This document shows positions 1 to 20,142 of a DNA stretch of 64,000 nt, one piece after another. The DNA lies in assembly GCA_029224185.1 (NCBI GenBank), contig CM055205.1:8247688-8311687 (forward strand), in the 5' to 3' direction. Positions within the stretch are counted from its first letter, which is position 1; each line of letters starts with the position of its first letter. This DNA comes from Karalla daura. Taxonomy: Eukaryota; Chordata; Actinopteri; Chaetodontiformes; Leiognathidae. Position numbers and translations under genes: made by a program. Below the pieces are notes generated by a model that searched no databases, had not been told where the DNA came from, and was given only the letters and a program-made list of their open reading frames with translations.

Positions 1-2460
1 AGGGAACAGTCATGCTCTTCACAGTGTTTTTGATCTTTAGAGCATAGATAACGGGTCAGTGGTGGGCCAAGTCCATCTTTGTTTACAGTGTGACTTTTAC
101 AGTGCACGCTAAATTTATCTAAAGCCATTCTCGGTGGAGCTCTCCTGTCGTCGAGTGGCCTTTCTTCTCCCTAATGGGCCATTACCATTTCAACGTAAAT
201 CTCACTCAGGACTTGCTCGTAAGTAAACTGTTTACGCTTTTCCATTTGGGAACACTGAGGAGCCAGTTGTTTGTCCAATGACAATATCTTTATACTAGAA
301 CTTTGACTGGCGCAGGCATTTTTCTCACCACCATTTTAGTATATTTATTGTTCTTATATTACAAATATTGATGTGTTGGGTTGCACGTATTACATAGGTC
401 TAACCAAGATTTATGTTTTAAAACATGTAATGTCCACCCGGAGTTGTTTTAAACCCGCCATCCTGTAAATCTGCAGTGAAGACAGCAGCTTTTGTTTTTT
501 ATCGTCACATATTGACAGTTGAACTCTTGCACCATTACCCCAGACCCGTATTTGTATGAAGTCTGAAGTGGGGCAAAAAAAAATTCCTTTAGTCTGAACT
601 AGGTTACAGCTAAGTGACCTAAATTTTCCAGGCTGTCATGCAGGGAATAACTTTCCAAACATACTTCATACAGAGACATATTTTACATTATCCTGTCAGT
701 AGCATTTGAGATCTGCTATTTATTGCTGTTTCTGCTTTTGAAGATGAGTTGGTTGATAGTCATGCTTTTATTTAATTGGTGAATTTCTCACAGAAGACGG
801 AAATGCGTGTGTATATGTATGTTTGCATGTCTTAAAGCCTTAAAACATGCTCCAACAGTAGGTGTAAGTTTGTGTGTAGCCTTATAGAGGTGTAATCATG
901 TAATCAATGTGACACCTAACATGAACAGCTGAGCTCTACTGTTTTCTTCAGTGAGTCAGGGGTCACAAACCCGATGTTCTCGTATTTTACCCACGAATGT
1001 AACCGACCTCTCATTGACGGCTGCATTTCTACCACGACCTTTGTGTGACAAACACCTCCGGTCTGTGGACCTTTTAAAGGTGCCCCGACCAGTGGCGTAA
1101 CGGGAGATACTTTCAGTAGGTCTTTCCACTGTCATTGTAGGACAGACTGGAACCGAGCCGTCTGCCCCTTCACACCGCCCATCTGCTCACTCGCCCCCTG
1201 CTGTGTGGGGTTTAAAAGCCTTAGGCAGAACCGGCCGTTGTCTAGTAGACCGTCATGTAACGTAGCGGTCTGATTTACCCAATACCACCAACCTATGCAT
1301 GTGTGAAATGTGTTCCAGTGTCTGGTTTTAGCCGCAGATGGTGGTAAATGGTGACAACACAACCATAGCAATCTGCGTTCTGGGCAATTCCCCTCACCAT
1401 AATAGGGCAACCACACACACACACACACCTCAGGTATTGCTTTCTCACTGCAGGAGCTCAGATTGACTAACTCCTTCTCAGGAGCACGTCCGGACAGCTT
1501 CTCCTCCTTTTGTCGGGTCACGCAGTGCAAGGGAGAGGTTGAAAAGAATTTAGAGGGTGTGATAAATCTCCAGGCCTGAGCATTACCAGTTGGCTCCCAT
1601 TCATTTTGTCACAAGGATGTGCACAAGGACGTACCTGCACGAAGATAAAACGGTAGGAGCGTTTAAGTTACGTTAGGTTTGATCGCTTTATCCCAGTCGA
1701 CTTGCGTAGCAATTATTGCTCTGACGTAGAGGTGGCAAAGGCGTTTCAGGTTACGCAGGGATTTTCCAGCAAAGAGGAACAGTGTAGCCTTCAAACTTGT
1801 AAGAAAATCGAAGTTGCAAACTTTTTTGAGGAAGGAAAGACGTACGTTGGTCAAGTTTGTTCGACCTCAAGGCGATAGACGAAGAAGTTGTGCGTAACAT
1901 CCTTTTCTGCTCCAAGTGGCGTCTCTGTCTTTTTAGTTGCCATGTTCTTTCCTTGTCTGCGTGGGTACAGCAACCCCAGTGTGGCCCAGAAATGATTTTT
2001 ATTTTTTGGTGGAAACTCAATTGAAACTCAACGGCCACTTTAATATGTGGGTCCAAGACAGATACACCTCAGAATTGTTTTCAAATGTGACCTAAATGGG
2101 ACTACCCTCTGTGTGAGGACTGCACAGACTCTGCGTCCATGCAGTCCTCACTATGGAGACAGCAGCTTCTGCTTGACACAACACAATGACCATTCACCTA
2201 ATAAAGCGGCTCAGCTCTCAGTATCTTGTAGTTTTTTTGAGAAAATCGCATTTTGAGATAACAAAAATTTACAGTGGTTACCTGAGCACTGATTACTGGG
2301 TGGCATCTCTACCGGTTGCTACTTGGTGTGGTCCTCTTAGAATAGACATTTCTTTAGCTTGGCACATTTGGTGGCATTATTCCAGGAATCCCTTATTCTG
2401 TTTTTCATCCTCGCTCATCATTGCTCCGGTGTTGCTGCAGGCAGAAACTGGAGAAAACTT

Positions 2461-2502
2461 TAGACATGGACCCATGCAGTTTAGACATGGACCCATGCAG
2501 TT
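2461..2502. repeat. Perfect 2 x 21 bp tandem duplication
   Basis: The 21-bp unit starting tagacatggacccatg is present twice, back to back and without mismatch, at 2461-2481 and 2482-2502. The identity of the two copies points to a recent duplication. It is not in a recognised gene. Confidence 0.9.
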
Positions 2503-4061
2503 GGACCCAAGGAGTTTGACACGGGTCTCTCTTTAAAAATGGTGTAAAATTGAATCTGTAAAAAATATGAGGACTGAGCAATCTACCTGCAGTGTAGAAG
2601 TAGTGCTCGATCATCACGTGTGGGCCGCAGTTCAAGAAAATAGAAAAGTAAAGAAACTGCCAAAATGGACGGCCAGTAGAGCTTAGACACACACAATACA
2701 TCCCCAATGTGTCTTCTCTAATTGTCAGAGCAGTGAGCGATGTACATGTGCTTCTTTATAGAAGTTTGAGCGGTTGTTTCTCTTCCTCAGCTGCTGAATA
2801 AGCCGTCGTTAATTGTCTCCAGGACGCTGAATCGAGAGAAATAGTCCAGCCTTGTGGGATACGATAAGCCCTAGCGAATTTCACCACATAATCATGACAT
2901 CCTCTGTTGCATTTTAAGTTTTAATCGCGCTCTCATTCAACCGAAGCCTTTAACTCGTTGCATTGTAGCAGACGCAGTGGAAAAGTACCGTGGCCCAGTC
3001 AGACTGTTTGGTAAATAGTGCTGAAAGCGGCCTCAGAGGAATGCTGTCCCCGTTCTCAGCTCAACATAACACACTGTTATTATTGTTATTGTCATTATTA
3101 TTGTACCCTGGCTGGCTGATAAGAGGTCGACATGGACATTCATTAAGCCGCTGGATCAGTCGCCTGTCCAGTGACAGGAAGTTGGCCGCGACCTGATGAG
3201 TACTGGACGGCCTAACAATAACCTCTTTTCCCAGTGTGAATTGGGATCACTGGGATTTTTGTGCTGTGACATTTACCAAGAAAGCCAAAATATGTCCTCC
3301 GAGAGTGGTTTGTAAACAAGCGGCTTAAGCTACAGTTTGTCTTCCAGTCTTCCTCTGTCAGGAGCTGTCGTAACAGAATGTATTGTCATAATCAGGAAGT
3401 CTGTCCTCCAGCTGGAATGTCTCCGGAAATTAGCGTACGTGATGAACATTTCGGCTGCTTGTTTCCAGTTTTGGATGCCGATCATGTTGCAGTCACATAT
3501 TTCAGAGTTGCTTATTTTCCTCAGACTTGAATATGAATTTTTGAACATTTCATGGACCCCGGCCAACCCATCGAGCAGTTACAGTGTCTACCATTTTAAC
3601 CAGTTGTTTCTCTTTTTTTTTTTTTTTCATATTTCACAGCTGACTCCGGTTGTGCAAGTAACCGACAGTTTTGTCCCGGTTGACCTATGGTTGCTGGGCT
3701 TTGGAAATGCATGAATCACAGCCTGACAAACAAACCGTTGATATAAAGAAATTAGGAGCTCTTTCACTGGCACTTATGTGTAAGCACAGGCTTCAAGTAT
3801 AAAATACTACTGCTGATAGTCTTCAAAATTACAGACTCTGGAAACCTGGATTTATTTACCTAATGGCCGAGAAGGAGAAGGCTTGTTATTTCTTTGTGGT
3901 CTGTCGGGTCATGCTTGTTCAAACCATTACCACTCCAGCCCCAGCCGATGCATGTAAAGTGTTTTAGCATGGACACGGACTTTCTACAGTCTTTCTGCAG
4001 CACAACTATCAAGCCACTTCAACCCACCTTAGCTCAGGGGGTAGAGCAGCCTCCGTACACG

Positions 4062-4096
<35 letters not shown>
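4062..4096. repeat. Poly-C homopolymer run of about 35
   Basis: This is an uninterrupted C tract in intergenic DNA. Its exact length is likely to be uncertain in any assembly. It makes an artificial proline run in one forward frame, which I do not treat as coding. Confidence 0.9.
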
Positions 4097-5089
4097 ACTC
4101 TTCGAGCTAGACGACGCCCCCGTTCGTCCTAGCTTTAATGTCCTCCCGTTCCTCTTTCTGAACACGCACATAACTATTAACTCTGTCACGTTGTCCTAAC
4201 AAAGGTCCCCGTACTGCTATTGTTTACACATTGTTTCGGTTGCCTGAGTCCTTGTGAATATGCTGCGTGAAAGAAGCCGTAGAGACGGTCTGTCCTCGGC
4301 CATCTCGACCGACAGAGTGCCACAAGCAGCCGTAGTCGGTCAGCTCTGAGGAGCGAATGGCATCCTTCCATCTGGAAACCACAGATCCGAATCATTGTGC
4401 AGTGGTTATTGTGATGTCGCATCAGCTGATGCAAACTCAGGGGTTTCTTTTGGAGAGGCGATGGACGGATGAAACCGTTTTGCTCCGCCGCAGCAGGCTT
4501 CCTGCCCTGGGGTTTTATCTCGGGAACTGGGACACCACCCCAGTGTGTGTGTGAGCCGCGGTTGTATGCAGTTGCCTCCGGGCCGCAAAACTTGAGTAGA
4601 TGCAATACAAACACACAAACACACAGACACGCGGTGACCGCAGTCACATGGAAAGTCCCACTCACTCTGGCTATAGTGCAGAGGCAGGCTTTTCCAGTTT
4701 AATTATGCCTTAGGAGTGTAATTTCTCATTGACCTGCCTGCGGGTTGCTGGAGATTTTTCCTCCGTCCTGTTAAAGTTTCCTCTCTGGCTCACGTGACTT
4801 GGCTCCGTGGCCCAATACATCATCGGGGTTTGTTATGGCGTGGAATTGTAGCACAACCACATGCCAGATGTGCCTCAGAGTGGCTGTTATCTTCTTTTGT
4901 TGCTCCATGACATAGTTGTATGATATTCACAGATGTCCCTGTAAATCCGCTGCTAGTAAGCTTTCAGTAGTTTGATTGAACGCAGTATTTAAAGGGACAC
5001 TGCGTTGGGACTTTCCCCATCTCATGGTGGAGTTTCAAGATGGCGGACTGTCATGGCTACCTTTTGTTGTGGCTATATGTTAGCTGTCA

Positions 5090-5335
5090 TTTCAAAGCAG
5101 GAAGATGGCGAAAAGGTCACTGGTTCAACTCCCGATCAGAATGATGTCTTCTGTGCGTCTGCATGTTTTCCTCTAGTTGTAAAAGCACTGGAGCTCAGGC
5201 TGATTGGAGACTCGTGAGCCGCTCTTGGGCGTGAGTGTGAGAGTGAACGGTGTGTGTTGTGCTGTAGATAGACTCCCGCAGAGCCCCACGGCACTGTTAG
5301 GGTACAGAGTGGGCAGGATGATGGATGGATGGGTG
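5090..5335 (+). mobile_element. Decayed tRNA-derived SINE (teleost type)
   Basis: The head has a tRNA B-box-like motif, ggttcaactcc, near 5122. It is followed by a segment resembling the usual gtttgcatgttctcc block, then a gtgagtgtgagagtgaacgg segment, and it ends in gatggatggatgg. This order is that of the abundant teleost SINE whose tail reads GGATGGATGG. The copy is well diverged, so it is old. The assignment rests on remembered family structure, not on a search. Confidence 0.6.
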
Positions 5336-6639
5336 GATTAAAGGGCTTTGGGTTGAAATTACGGCTCTTGAAACTTTCTGCACCGCCAGTTTCAACGCAT
5401 CAATCTTTACAACTTGGCTTCAGCGCTAATAGCTTGATGAGATCTAATTATGGGTTAGACTTTTCTTTTTTTCTAAGTCTCATTTATCCTCCTCTCACTG
5501 TCGGGCATATAGGTTAGCATTAAGTCCCCTCGTAGGTTGTAATCAGCTAAACTTGGCTGTTTTTCTCAGCACGCTCCCGGCTGCTGGACGACTGATTTAT
5601 TTCCCATACCGAGCCTTTTACTTTGAAGACTTTGTCCAACCCCCGAACCAAGTTGATTCGCTTCAAACACGGCAACAGGCTCTAATCTGTTAGTAGCAGC
5701 TACTTTTATCTCCCGCTTATCTCCGAACCCTCGTCAACATGTCCCGCCAGCCATTCAGACGGCAGGTTCCCTCTGCCAGGTGGGAAGTCACCTGCGCCTC
5801 CACCTATGCATATCCAGTGGGAGAATGAATAAAGAAAAACCTGCTGTGCATATAAACCTGAGCGTGGCTCAGATACTGTAGGAGGTTGGGCACACATCCC
5901 AGACCAACCTAAAATGTGATGCTGGTGTGAGGTTTTTTTTTTTTTTGTCAACATTCAGATGTGAAATGTAGACAAAAACTGCTAGAAATGAATTCATTGA
6001 ACGTCTTACATACTGGTCAGCCAAAGCTGATTGTGATGATCAGATGTATGTTTATTGTGAATGCTAGCATGTAAATGCTAGCAGTTTTATTTAAGACATT
6101 ACTTATATCCTTTTGTTGATCATGTGGTTAACAGTGAACTTATAGTCGTTTACTGCTTTCTCAAAGTAAATATAAACACCCTGCTGGATAAAACATAGGA
6201 ATATATACTTTTGCTTGATAACTAAAGACTCTGAGTTGGTCTTCAAACTCCAAAAGTTGCCTTTAAACTTTCAGGTTTTCCTCTTCAGTTTCTTGTCTTT
6301 CTGTACCTAACACATGCAGCCCAGACAGAAACCGTCCTCTGGCTGCTAAAAGCTGGAGGGCAGAATTTTAAAACCCTCCTCGAACGCCAAAGTAGCCGCA
6401 GTAAAACTTAAGTGCTGCCTGCAGGTCATCATGAGGGGAGCAAACCCACAGCCGCTCAGCCACCAGGGTTTCTGGGTTATGGGAGTGAGTGTTTGCACTT
6501 TTGCAAGGATTGCTGTCCCAACTGAGCTCCGCAGCGGGCTTGTTAATTAGTCACCCCCTGGCTCCCGCTGGAATTTTCCTCAAATTAGTCCCTAATGACA
6601 AACACACACACGCACAAGCACAACAACAGCCAGCCGCCA

Positions 6640-7610
6640 CTCACTCATCCTCTGGGATGCGAGGCGAGAGCGGGGCCAGACGAGACGGACCCAGTCGGCG
6701 AAACCTGAACCCGTGAAAGCCAAATGGCAGAGCGGTACGCGCTGTGAAGTTCACAAACCGGCTCTGCTCTAAGAAAAAAAAAGCGGCCCGACCGCAAGTG
6801 GAGGCGCCAGACGGCACGGGGCACGGTGTCACGGGCCGCGTCTGGCGGCTGCTCTGACTCGACTGGAAGTGGCCCGACTAGAGGAGCGCAGGACACAATA
6901 GGAAGCCTGTATCGTCACCGCACGAAAAGCAGAAATAGATGGATATTTACCAAGAAGGAGACGCCCCGAGAAGATGGGCGCACAAAGAGATTCCAAGATG
7001 CAGACAAGTACGGGCAGTTGGAGTCCGCATGCCAGACGGCATTTCTGCAGCATGTTTGTTGTGTAACAGATGACAGGGCCGGGAGACGAGCCTCCCGACA
7101 GGCACACCGAGACAATAGCGACCGTGCGCCTGGGTATGCGGAAGTCGGCCAGAGTCGGAGCCGCTTCCTCGTGTTTCTGCATCTGATGCCCTGAAGGTCT
7201 CAGCGATGGGATAGCCGCAACGATACGAAATCAGCGAGCGAGCGCGACTCGGATCGGCAGCGTGCTGTGACGCCGAGGGGCCGCTGTGATGACATTGCGT
7301 AACCCCCGAGCCGCCGCTGACGTCATGTGTTGGGCCGCGTCGTGCTGTTTCCCCCGACAGGACAACAGGCGCGTCCCCTCAGCTGGCCGGCTCCGGGTAA
7401 TTGATGTAGAAGGTCTGTGGGACCGGGCCCGGTCTGCATACAGGCCAACAGGGGCTGCGTGGGCGCGCCGTGTGACAACACGAGCATGTGGAAGCGCTCG
7501 GGCCGAGGTGTGGCTGCCGCGGAGACGCGCTGACACAGCTGGGGCTGCATCCCAGCGCCGCCGTGGGAAAAACAGCGTTTTGTCTTGATTTGCCTGCACA
7601 CGATGAGCAC
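6640..7610 (+). promoter_or_regulatory. rnf19a: CpG-rich block, probable rnf19a promoter and untranslated exon 1
   Basis: GC and CpG density rise sharply here compared with both flanks, with many CGCG, GCGAGCG and CCGCCG clusters, for example at 7230-7330 and 7440-7560. It lies about 0.8-1.8 kb upstream of the first coding exon of rnf19a, which begins with its own splice acceptor and so needs an upstream untranslated exon. A CpG-island promoter is the simplest reading. I cannot identify the transcription start or the donor site. Overlapping open frames on both strands reflect high GC, not genes. Confidence 0.45.
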
Positions 7611-8064
7611 GGCCTCCAGGGGGAGGGAAGGGGAGGGGAGGGGAGGGGGGAGGGAGCCCGCAGACGTTTTTTTATTGAAGCAGTTTCACATGCACCAACG
7701 CACGGAGAGGAGGCTCGGCCTCAGACTCAGTGTGAGGATCTATTTTGTCTTAACCTTCAACACGTTTCATCTCCGGTTAAAGGTTCCAGACTCATCACCG
7801 CATACGTAGTGCCTCAGCTAGTTGAAGCGGAGCACTGAGAGTTAAAGATCTGACTTGGCTCTGCCGAGCTGCAAAAGTTTCACATGTCAGCATTTTATTT
7901 GCGACTGTGTGGTTTTGTTATATCAGTGTTTCATATCTCGTGAAATGTTGCACCGTCCGTCCGTAAGAGTCATGACCTCAGTCCAGTGTGTGTCCTGGAT
8001 ATACAGCGCTTGACAATAAAGCTACCCGGGTTTGAAGAAATCTTGGCTTTAGAAACGATGCTAA

Positions 8065-8290
8065 AAACAGGTGAATCTGGACTTGTACAAGCTTGTACAT
8101 GCTTCACAGCTGCTTCCTCCAGTTACCACTTAGTTTGGGCAAAAGCTGCTCACACTTGGTGAGACACTTGAGTACAGCCTCTGTGTGGTTGCCAGACAGG
8201 CATAAAAAGGCGCCAGATCTGTGCAGAACTAGGCCGTATCGTTCCCTCATTTCTGCCGAAACCATGTCCCATAGCTTCTATATTGAACTA
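8065..8290 (+). repeat. Unnamed interspersed repeat, copy 1
   Basis: This copy shares ordered blocks with 26130-26488 and 44690-45020: an agttaccacttagttt block near 8120, tgtggttgccaga near 8184, gccagatctgtgcagaa near 8212 and catagcttctat near 8271. The spacing and order are kept but there are many substitutions and indels. No tRNA-like head or coding potential is evident. It ends about 100 bp before the splice acceptor of the first coding rnf19a exon. Confidence 0.7.
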
Positions 8291-8393
8291 GAGAGGACAG
8301 ATAGATGCTCCATTCAACCACCCTTGCGCTCCCTGAATGTGCTCAGCTTTGGTTCTCCTCCTGATTGTCTCCTGTCTTCCCTCTGTGTTTCAG

Positions 8394-8651
8394 GTCGGTG
8401 CCCAGAATCCCGTCCTCTCCGTCTCCTCACTGTGACAGGGACCAGGAATAAACCACCGCCTCGCCCTTCCACCCCTCCACCTTACCAGCGCTATGTCCTA
8501 GCACACCGCGGCCCGGCCCCCTTTCCCTCGACCGTCCTCCTGTCCCTGGGACCCCCGCCCCCCCCCCCTCCTCCTCCGCCCCCTGTCCCCCGTCCCCTCT
8601 TCTGTCCCGGCCCTAGCAGCAGCAGCAGAGAGAGCGGCCCAGCCTGCCGGG
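8394..8651 (+). other. rnf19a: 5'UTR part of rnf19a exon 2
   Basis: A pyrimidine-rich tract ends in a clear acceptor (gtgtttcag) at 8393. From 8394 to the start codon at 8652 the sequence is C-rich leader. A second frame is open across it for a long way (8093-9256), but it has low-complexity proline-arginine content and no family match, so I treat it as a shadow frame. Confidence 0.6.
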
Positions 8652-16346
<7,695 letters not shown>

Positions 16347-18285
16347 CGGGAGGAGGGGGAGGGGGAGGAGGGGGGGTCGTCTAGCTTAGCCCCCGCCTCG
16401 CTGTTCGCCTTATCACCTGATTTCACCCTTCAGTGCATCCCGGGAGGGAGGCGGCGCACAGGGCGAAGGCCGCAGATCTACGTCAGATTCCACTGTGGAG
16501 GCAGGGAGACTAGCTGAATGTCAGTCCACAGAACAGACAGAGAGAGAGAGAGGGTGTGTGAGGGAGGGAGGGGGAGGGGGGGTCAGAGGGAGGTTTGGAG
16601 GAGTCGAGAGCAGGATGAGCCGGCTCTGCTCTCCTTCAGGGGAGGGGTGGTGGTAGCAGGTGGAGGTGAACGTGTGTCAGACGGGTGTAAAGCATGTGAG
16701 CAGGGTGCCAGAGAGCAGTGGTCAGAATGGGAGCTCCGGATCCCTCTAGTTTAGTTTGTTTTTTTAACCCGTTACACAGAGCGGAGCCGATCAGGGCTGC
16801 GTGGGACGCTGCTCTGTGGAAGCCTAACCCCCCCCCCCCCCTCCCTCCCTCCCTCCCTCCCCGTGACGTCCCAGCTCCGGTCGGGGGGCTTTGCACCAAT
16901 CAGGGACGGATACGCGATCACTGTGGTCCACCGCCGTGCCACCAGTTCACTCTGTGATGACAAACACCACAGCTAAAGTATTGTTGAACCTGAGAGGGAC
17001 CAGTCCACACTAGAGCAGAATCTATTTTTCCATTATCCTCTATGATAACAACAACAACAACAACAAAAGATGACTGTTGCTTTTTGTCCATAATGTGACT
17101 CCTCGTTTTTTTTTCGTGCTTTGCTTACTTTTATTTTCCATTTTGGGAAAGTCGGTGTTAACGTTGAAGCCCTGTGTCGGGTCCAAACCTTTTAGTATGA
17201 ATTCTCTTTTTCTTTCTTTCGTTTCCCCCCTGGACACCGTTGCCGTCCGGGATTAGCTCCGTTAGCAGCTTCACCTGCCGCCGCCTCGTAGCGCTGCTCT
17301 GAGGCTTCCGGGAGGACGTTCTAATTTATTCCAGGCCGGCGTCTCTTCAGATATGAAACGCAAATGTAGCATTTCTTACCGGATAAAGGGGCTCCTTTTA
17401 ATCATCTATCGCAGGAAAGAAAAAGCAACCTGAGAAGTCAACCAAACGGTGGGAACGTGACGGTGCAATGATGAAACCCTTGTGTGTTTGAGCACGCGTG
17501 CACGTCTGTACTTCTCTCTCTCTCTGTGTAACGAGTGGAGAATCTAATTTCCGATTTCATTCTTGTTTTGTACCTTTATGTCAAGGGCCGCGTGTGGCTC
17601 TCTCTGGTCTTTGCAAACGATCCATGCAAGTGATTTTATATGCGTTGGACCCGCAGTGCCTTCTCGGAGGGGAGAGGAAGAACAAGGTGTTTTTAATTTC
17701 CATTGTCTTCACTATTTTTTTTTTTAATGTCCTCTGATGATAGAGAAGGAAAGTCGCCAGAGATATTTTGCCTCATGAAACGCTTGAAACCCGTCCCCTG
17801 AGAACCAACGCTGGCTGTCACATGGCTTCTTCCTCTTTTTATTCTCCTTTTTTTTTTTAGCCAACCAAAGACTGATCTCAGGCCAGCCCATGGAGGTAGC
17901 GACTACCTGCATGATAAGGTCTTGTAGGGGTCTACCCTCATATCTGAGAGGTGTGAGATTTGAGAAATATTTTAAAACCCTTTCCCTTCAGCCTAGCCAA
18001 AGTGAATACTCCCGGCCTGTGAGTCATGAGTCCACTGAATCAGAGGATGCTTCCACCTTGTTCATGTTCCTCCTCCTTTTAAATTCCTCTGAGTTTTCTG
18101 CTCTGATTTGAAGACGAGTGCCAGGTCTGTTTTCTGAACTTGGTCTAAATAAGCTTATGCTGTTTTAAAAGGTATATATATATATATATATATATATCCC
18201 CCCTAATTATTTGCTTTATAATGTGCATGTAAATGCATATCCTTCAACATTAAAAGTATCAATAAAGCTTGTTGTCTCTATTTTG
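16347..18285 (+). other. rnf19a: rnf19a 3'UTR
   Basis: No further exon is evident after the stop codon. An AATAAA signal at 18261-18266 is followed by a TTGTTGTCT stretch and is the best poly(A) candidate, giving a 3'UTR of about 1.9 kb. It contains an AT dinucleotide run at 18172-18197 and C/T-rich low-complexity sequence at 16830-16860. Confidence 0.6.
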
Positions 18286-18414
18286 ACATGAAAATGTTTT
18301 GGTCTGTGTTTTGTTGGCTGTTTATTTTGGTCAGTGCCTCTTTATCCAGGCTCGTTCTCCTCACTGCGTCCATCTCATCGATCCAGGTCCACAAAACAGC
18401 ACAAAGTCCCATGA

Positions 18415-20142
18415 AAGCGGCCACAGAGCACTTTTATTATTTACATACGCATTCAGACTATTTACATACAGTACATGCACTTTACATTCCAAGAAGCAGC
18501 ACTTCAAGCGTCATATCGAGTGTTTCCATCGACGTGAGGTTTTTATGCTTTTGTTAAGACCACACGAGTGGAGAAAAAAAACAATGTGTTGAAGAAGACG
18601 GGAAAAATACTAACATGGTAAAACCCTCAAACTATGAACGAAGTGAATGCTGTGGCACATCATGCTGTACAGAGATCTACATTAATGTGTCTGAGGGACA
18701 ATGGGAGCTTTTTGTTAACTCTTGATACCTGATTGGGTCAAATGTCTGTGTCGAGACTCCGACCCAGGCCACATTGTCACACTTCAGAAATTCAGATCTT
18801 TTATCTGATGAACTTTTCTGAAGTGTTCTGAAGCATCAGATTTGATGATTAGAGTCGATTTCCGCTTTTCACACCTGGGTCCCGCAGGGGGTTCAAAAAG
18901 GTGATACGGGATCACTGTAAATTTGTAAACGTGGGCAAAGGGATGTTGCAATGCTACACACGCGCACACAGGTGTTTTCACTTTCAGCCAAGGCCTCTGC
19001 CTTTGCAGCAGGTGCATGAATGAAGTCAGGTTGTGGTCAGATCTCTTTTTCTTTTTCTTAGGTTTCACGGTTCATGGACTTGCCCTGGTTGCAGCAGCTG
19101 TGCTCACGCCACACAGGCCGCGTCAACTGTGATTGAATGTTTAACAAAAAAAAAGTGGTTCGGAGGCTTCCGGGGAGTGGGTTCACTTACGGTAAACGGT
19201 GATATCAGACCAGAAGTTTGCAGCTGCGGGCGTTAAATACACGATGGGCTCTGGTGAGAGAGCCTCCGCACAGAAACACTGTTGCACAGCTGCAGACACA
19301 CAGTCATCTTGGTCATCTTACATTCAAGACTGAACCTGAGAGCTGCAGAGAGTCTTACAGTCAGAAAGCAGCCGTAGCTTCAGGAGCTGCATGTGTGCTG
19401 CACCGGGAGGGACAATTAATAATTCACTCATAACGGCTTAAAATAGAGCCGCGGGGCTTCTATTTTAAGACGCGGTGGCTCATTGTTTGATCGTCAAACT
19501 CAACTCAGCCGTTGGCTCCTGTGTAAAAGCAGCATCCGTAATGACACACGCCGAGATGTAAACAATGACGAGTAGCTGAAACCGAGGGACGCAAAGATTG
19601 AACCTTTTAAAACTCCTCATTTCCATGTATGTACAAAATCTTTTCCTTTTTACATCTACTTCCCTTCATGTGTCTGTCACGAGCTGTGTGAACTTCCTCT
19701 GTGACAAAGTAAAACTGTCGATCTTGGCTTATGTCATCCAGACTGGGTAGAAATCTCAATAAGGCACACATAACACGCTCCACCCCCCCACCCCCTCCCC
19801 CACCTTGTCGCAGCTACAGCACACAGTACATTGTAATGTCAGTGATTGATAGTGCAAGCCGAGTCATGGGTACCGTAGCCTGTGGAAACTAAGCTGCCCG
19901 TGATGGAAGGTGGCGCCCTCCAGGAGCCGGGGAGCGCTGGGGCTAGCCCACGCTACAGATGGTGCAGAGCTTCACAGGAGCCGGATGCTGGACCCCACCC
20001 GGGCCCAGTGCAGGACGTCGACACGTCTCCACTGGCTGCAGTCGATGGCTTTAAAAGTCTGTGTCCTCCCGTGCAGAGAGCATGTCCACGTCGGTGTCCA
20101 TGTCCCTCTGCCTCCGTAATGCTCCGAACACAGACTGGACCA
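18415..20142 (-). other. spag1: Probable spag1 3'UTR with poly(A) signal
   Basis: No exon of a known family is seen here. On the minus strand an AATAAA lies at 18438-18433, just beyond the rnf19a poly(A) site, as expected for two convergent genes ending within about 200 bp of each other. The segment would be the last-exon UTR if the acceptor proposed at 20149 is used. The extent is inferred. Confidence 0.4.

Larger units (their letters stand above)
1..6600. other. Intergenic region upstream of rnf19a
   Basis: I see no exon series here with protein similarity I recognise. The open frames are short, overlap on both strands and lack splice-compatible continuations. The segment is AT-rich to neutral and holds a 35-bp C run, a 2 x 21 bp tandem duplication and one decayed SINE, listed separately. 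Distal regulatory DNA of rnf19a may lie here, but nothing in the sequence shows it. Confidence 0.6.

Noticed and set aside
5115..5130. A tRNA gene suggested by a B-box-like ggttcaactcc
   Set aside because: No cloverleaf or A box fits; the flanks identify it as a SINE head. The same holds for ggttgaatcc near 51993.
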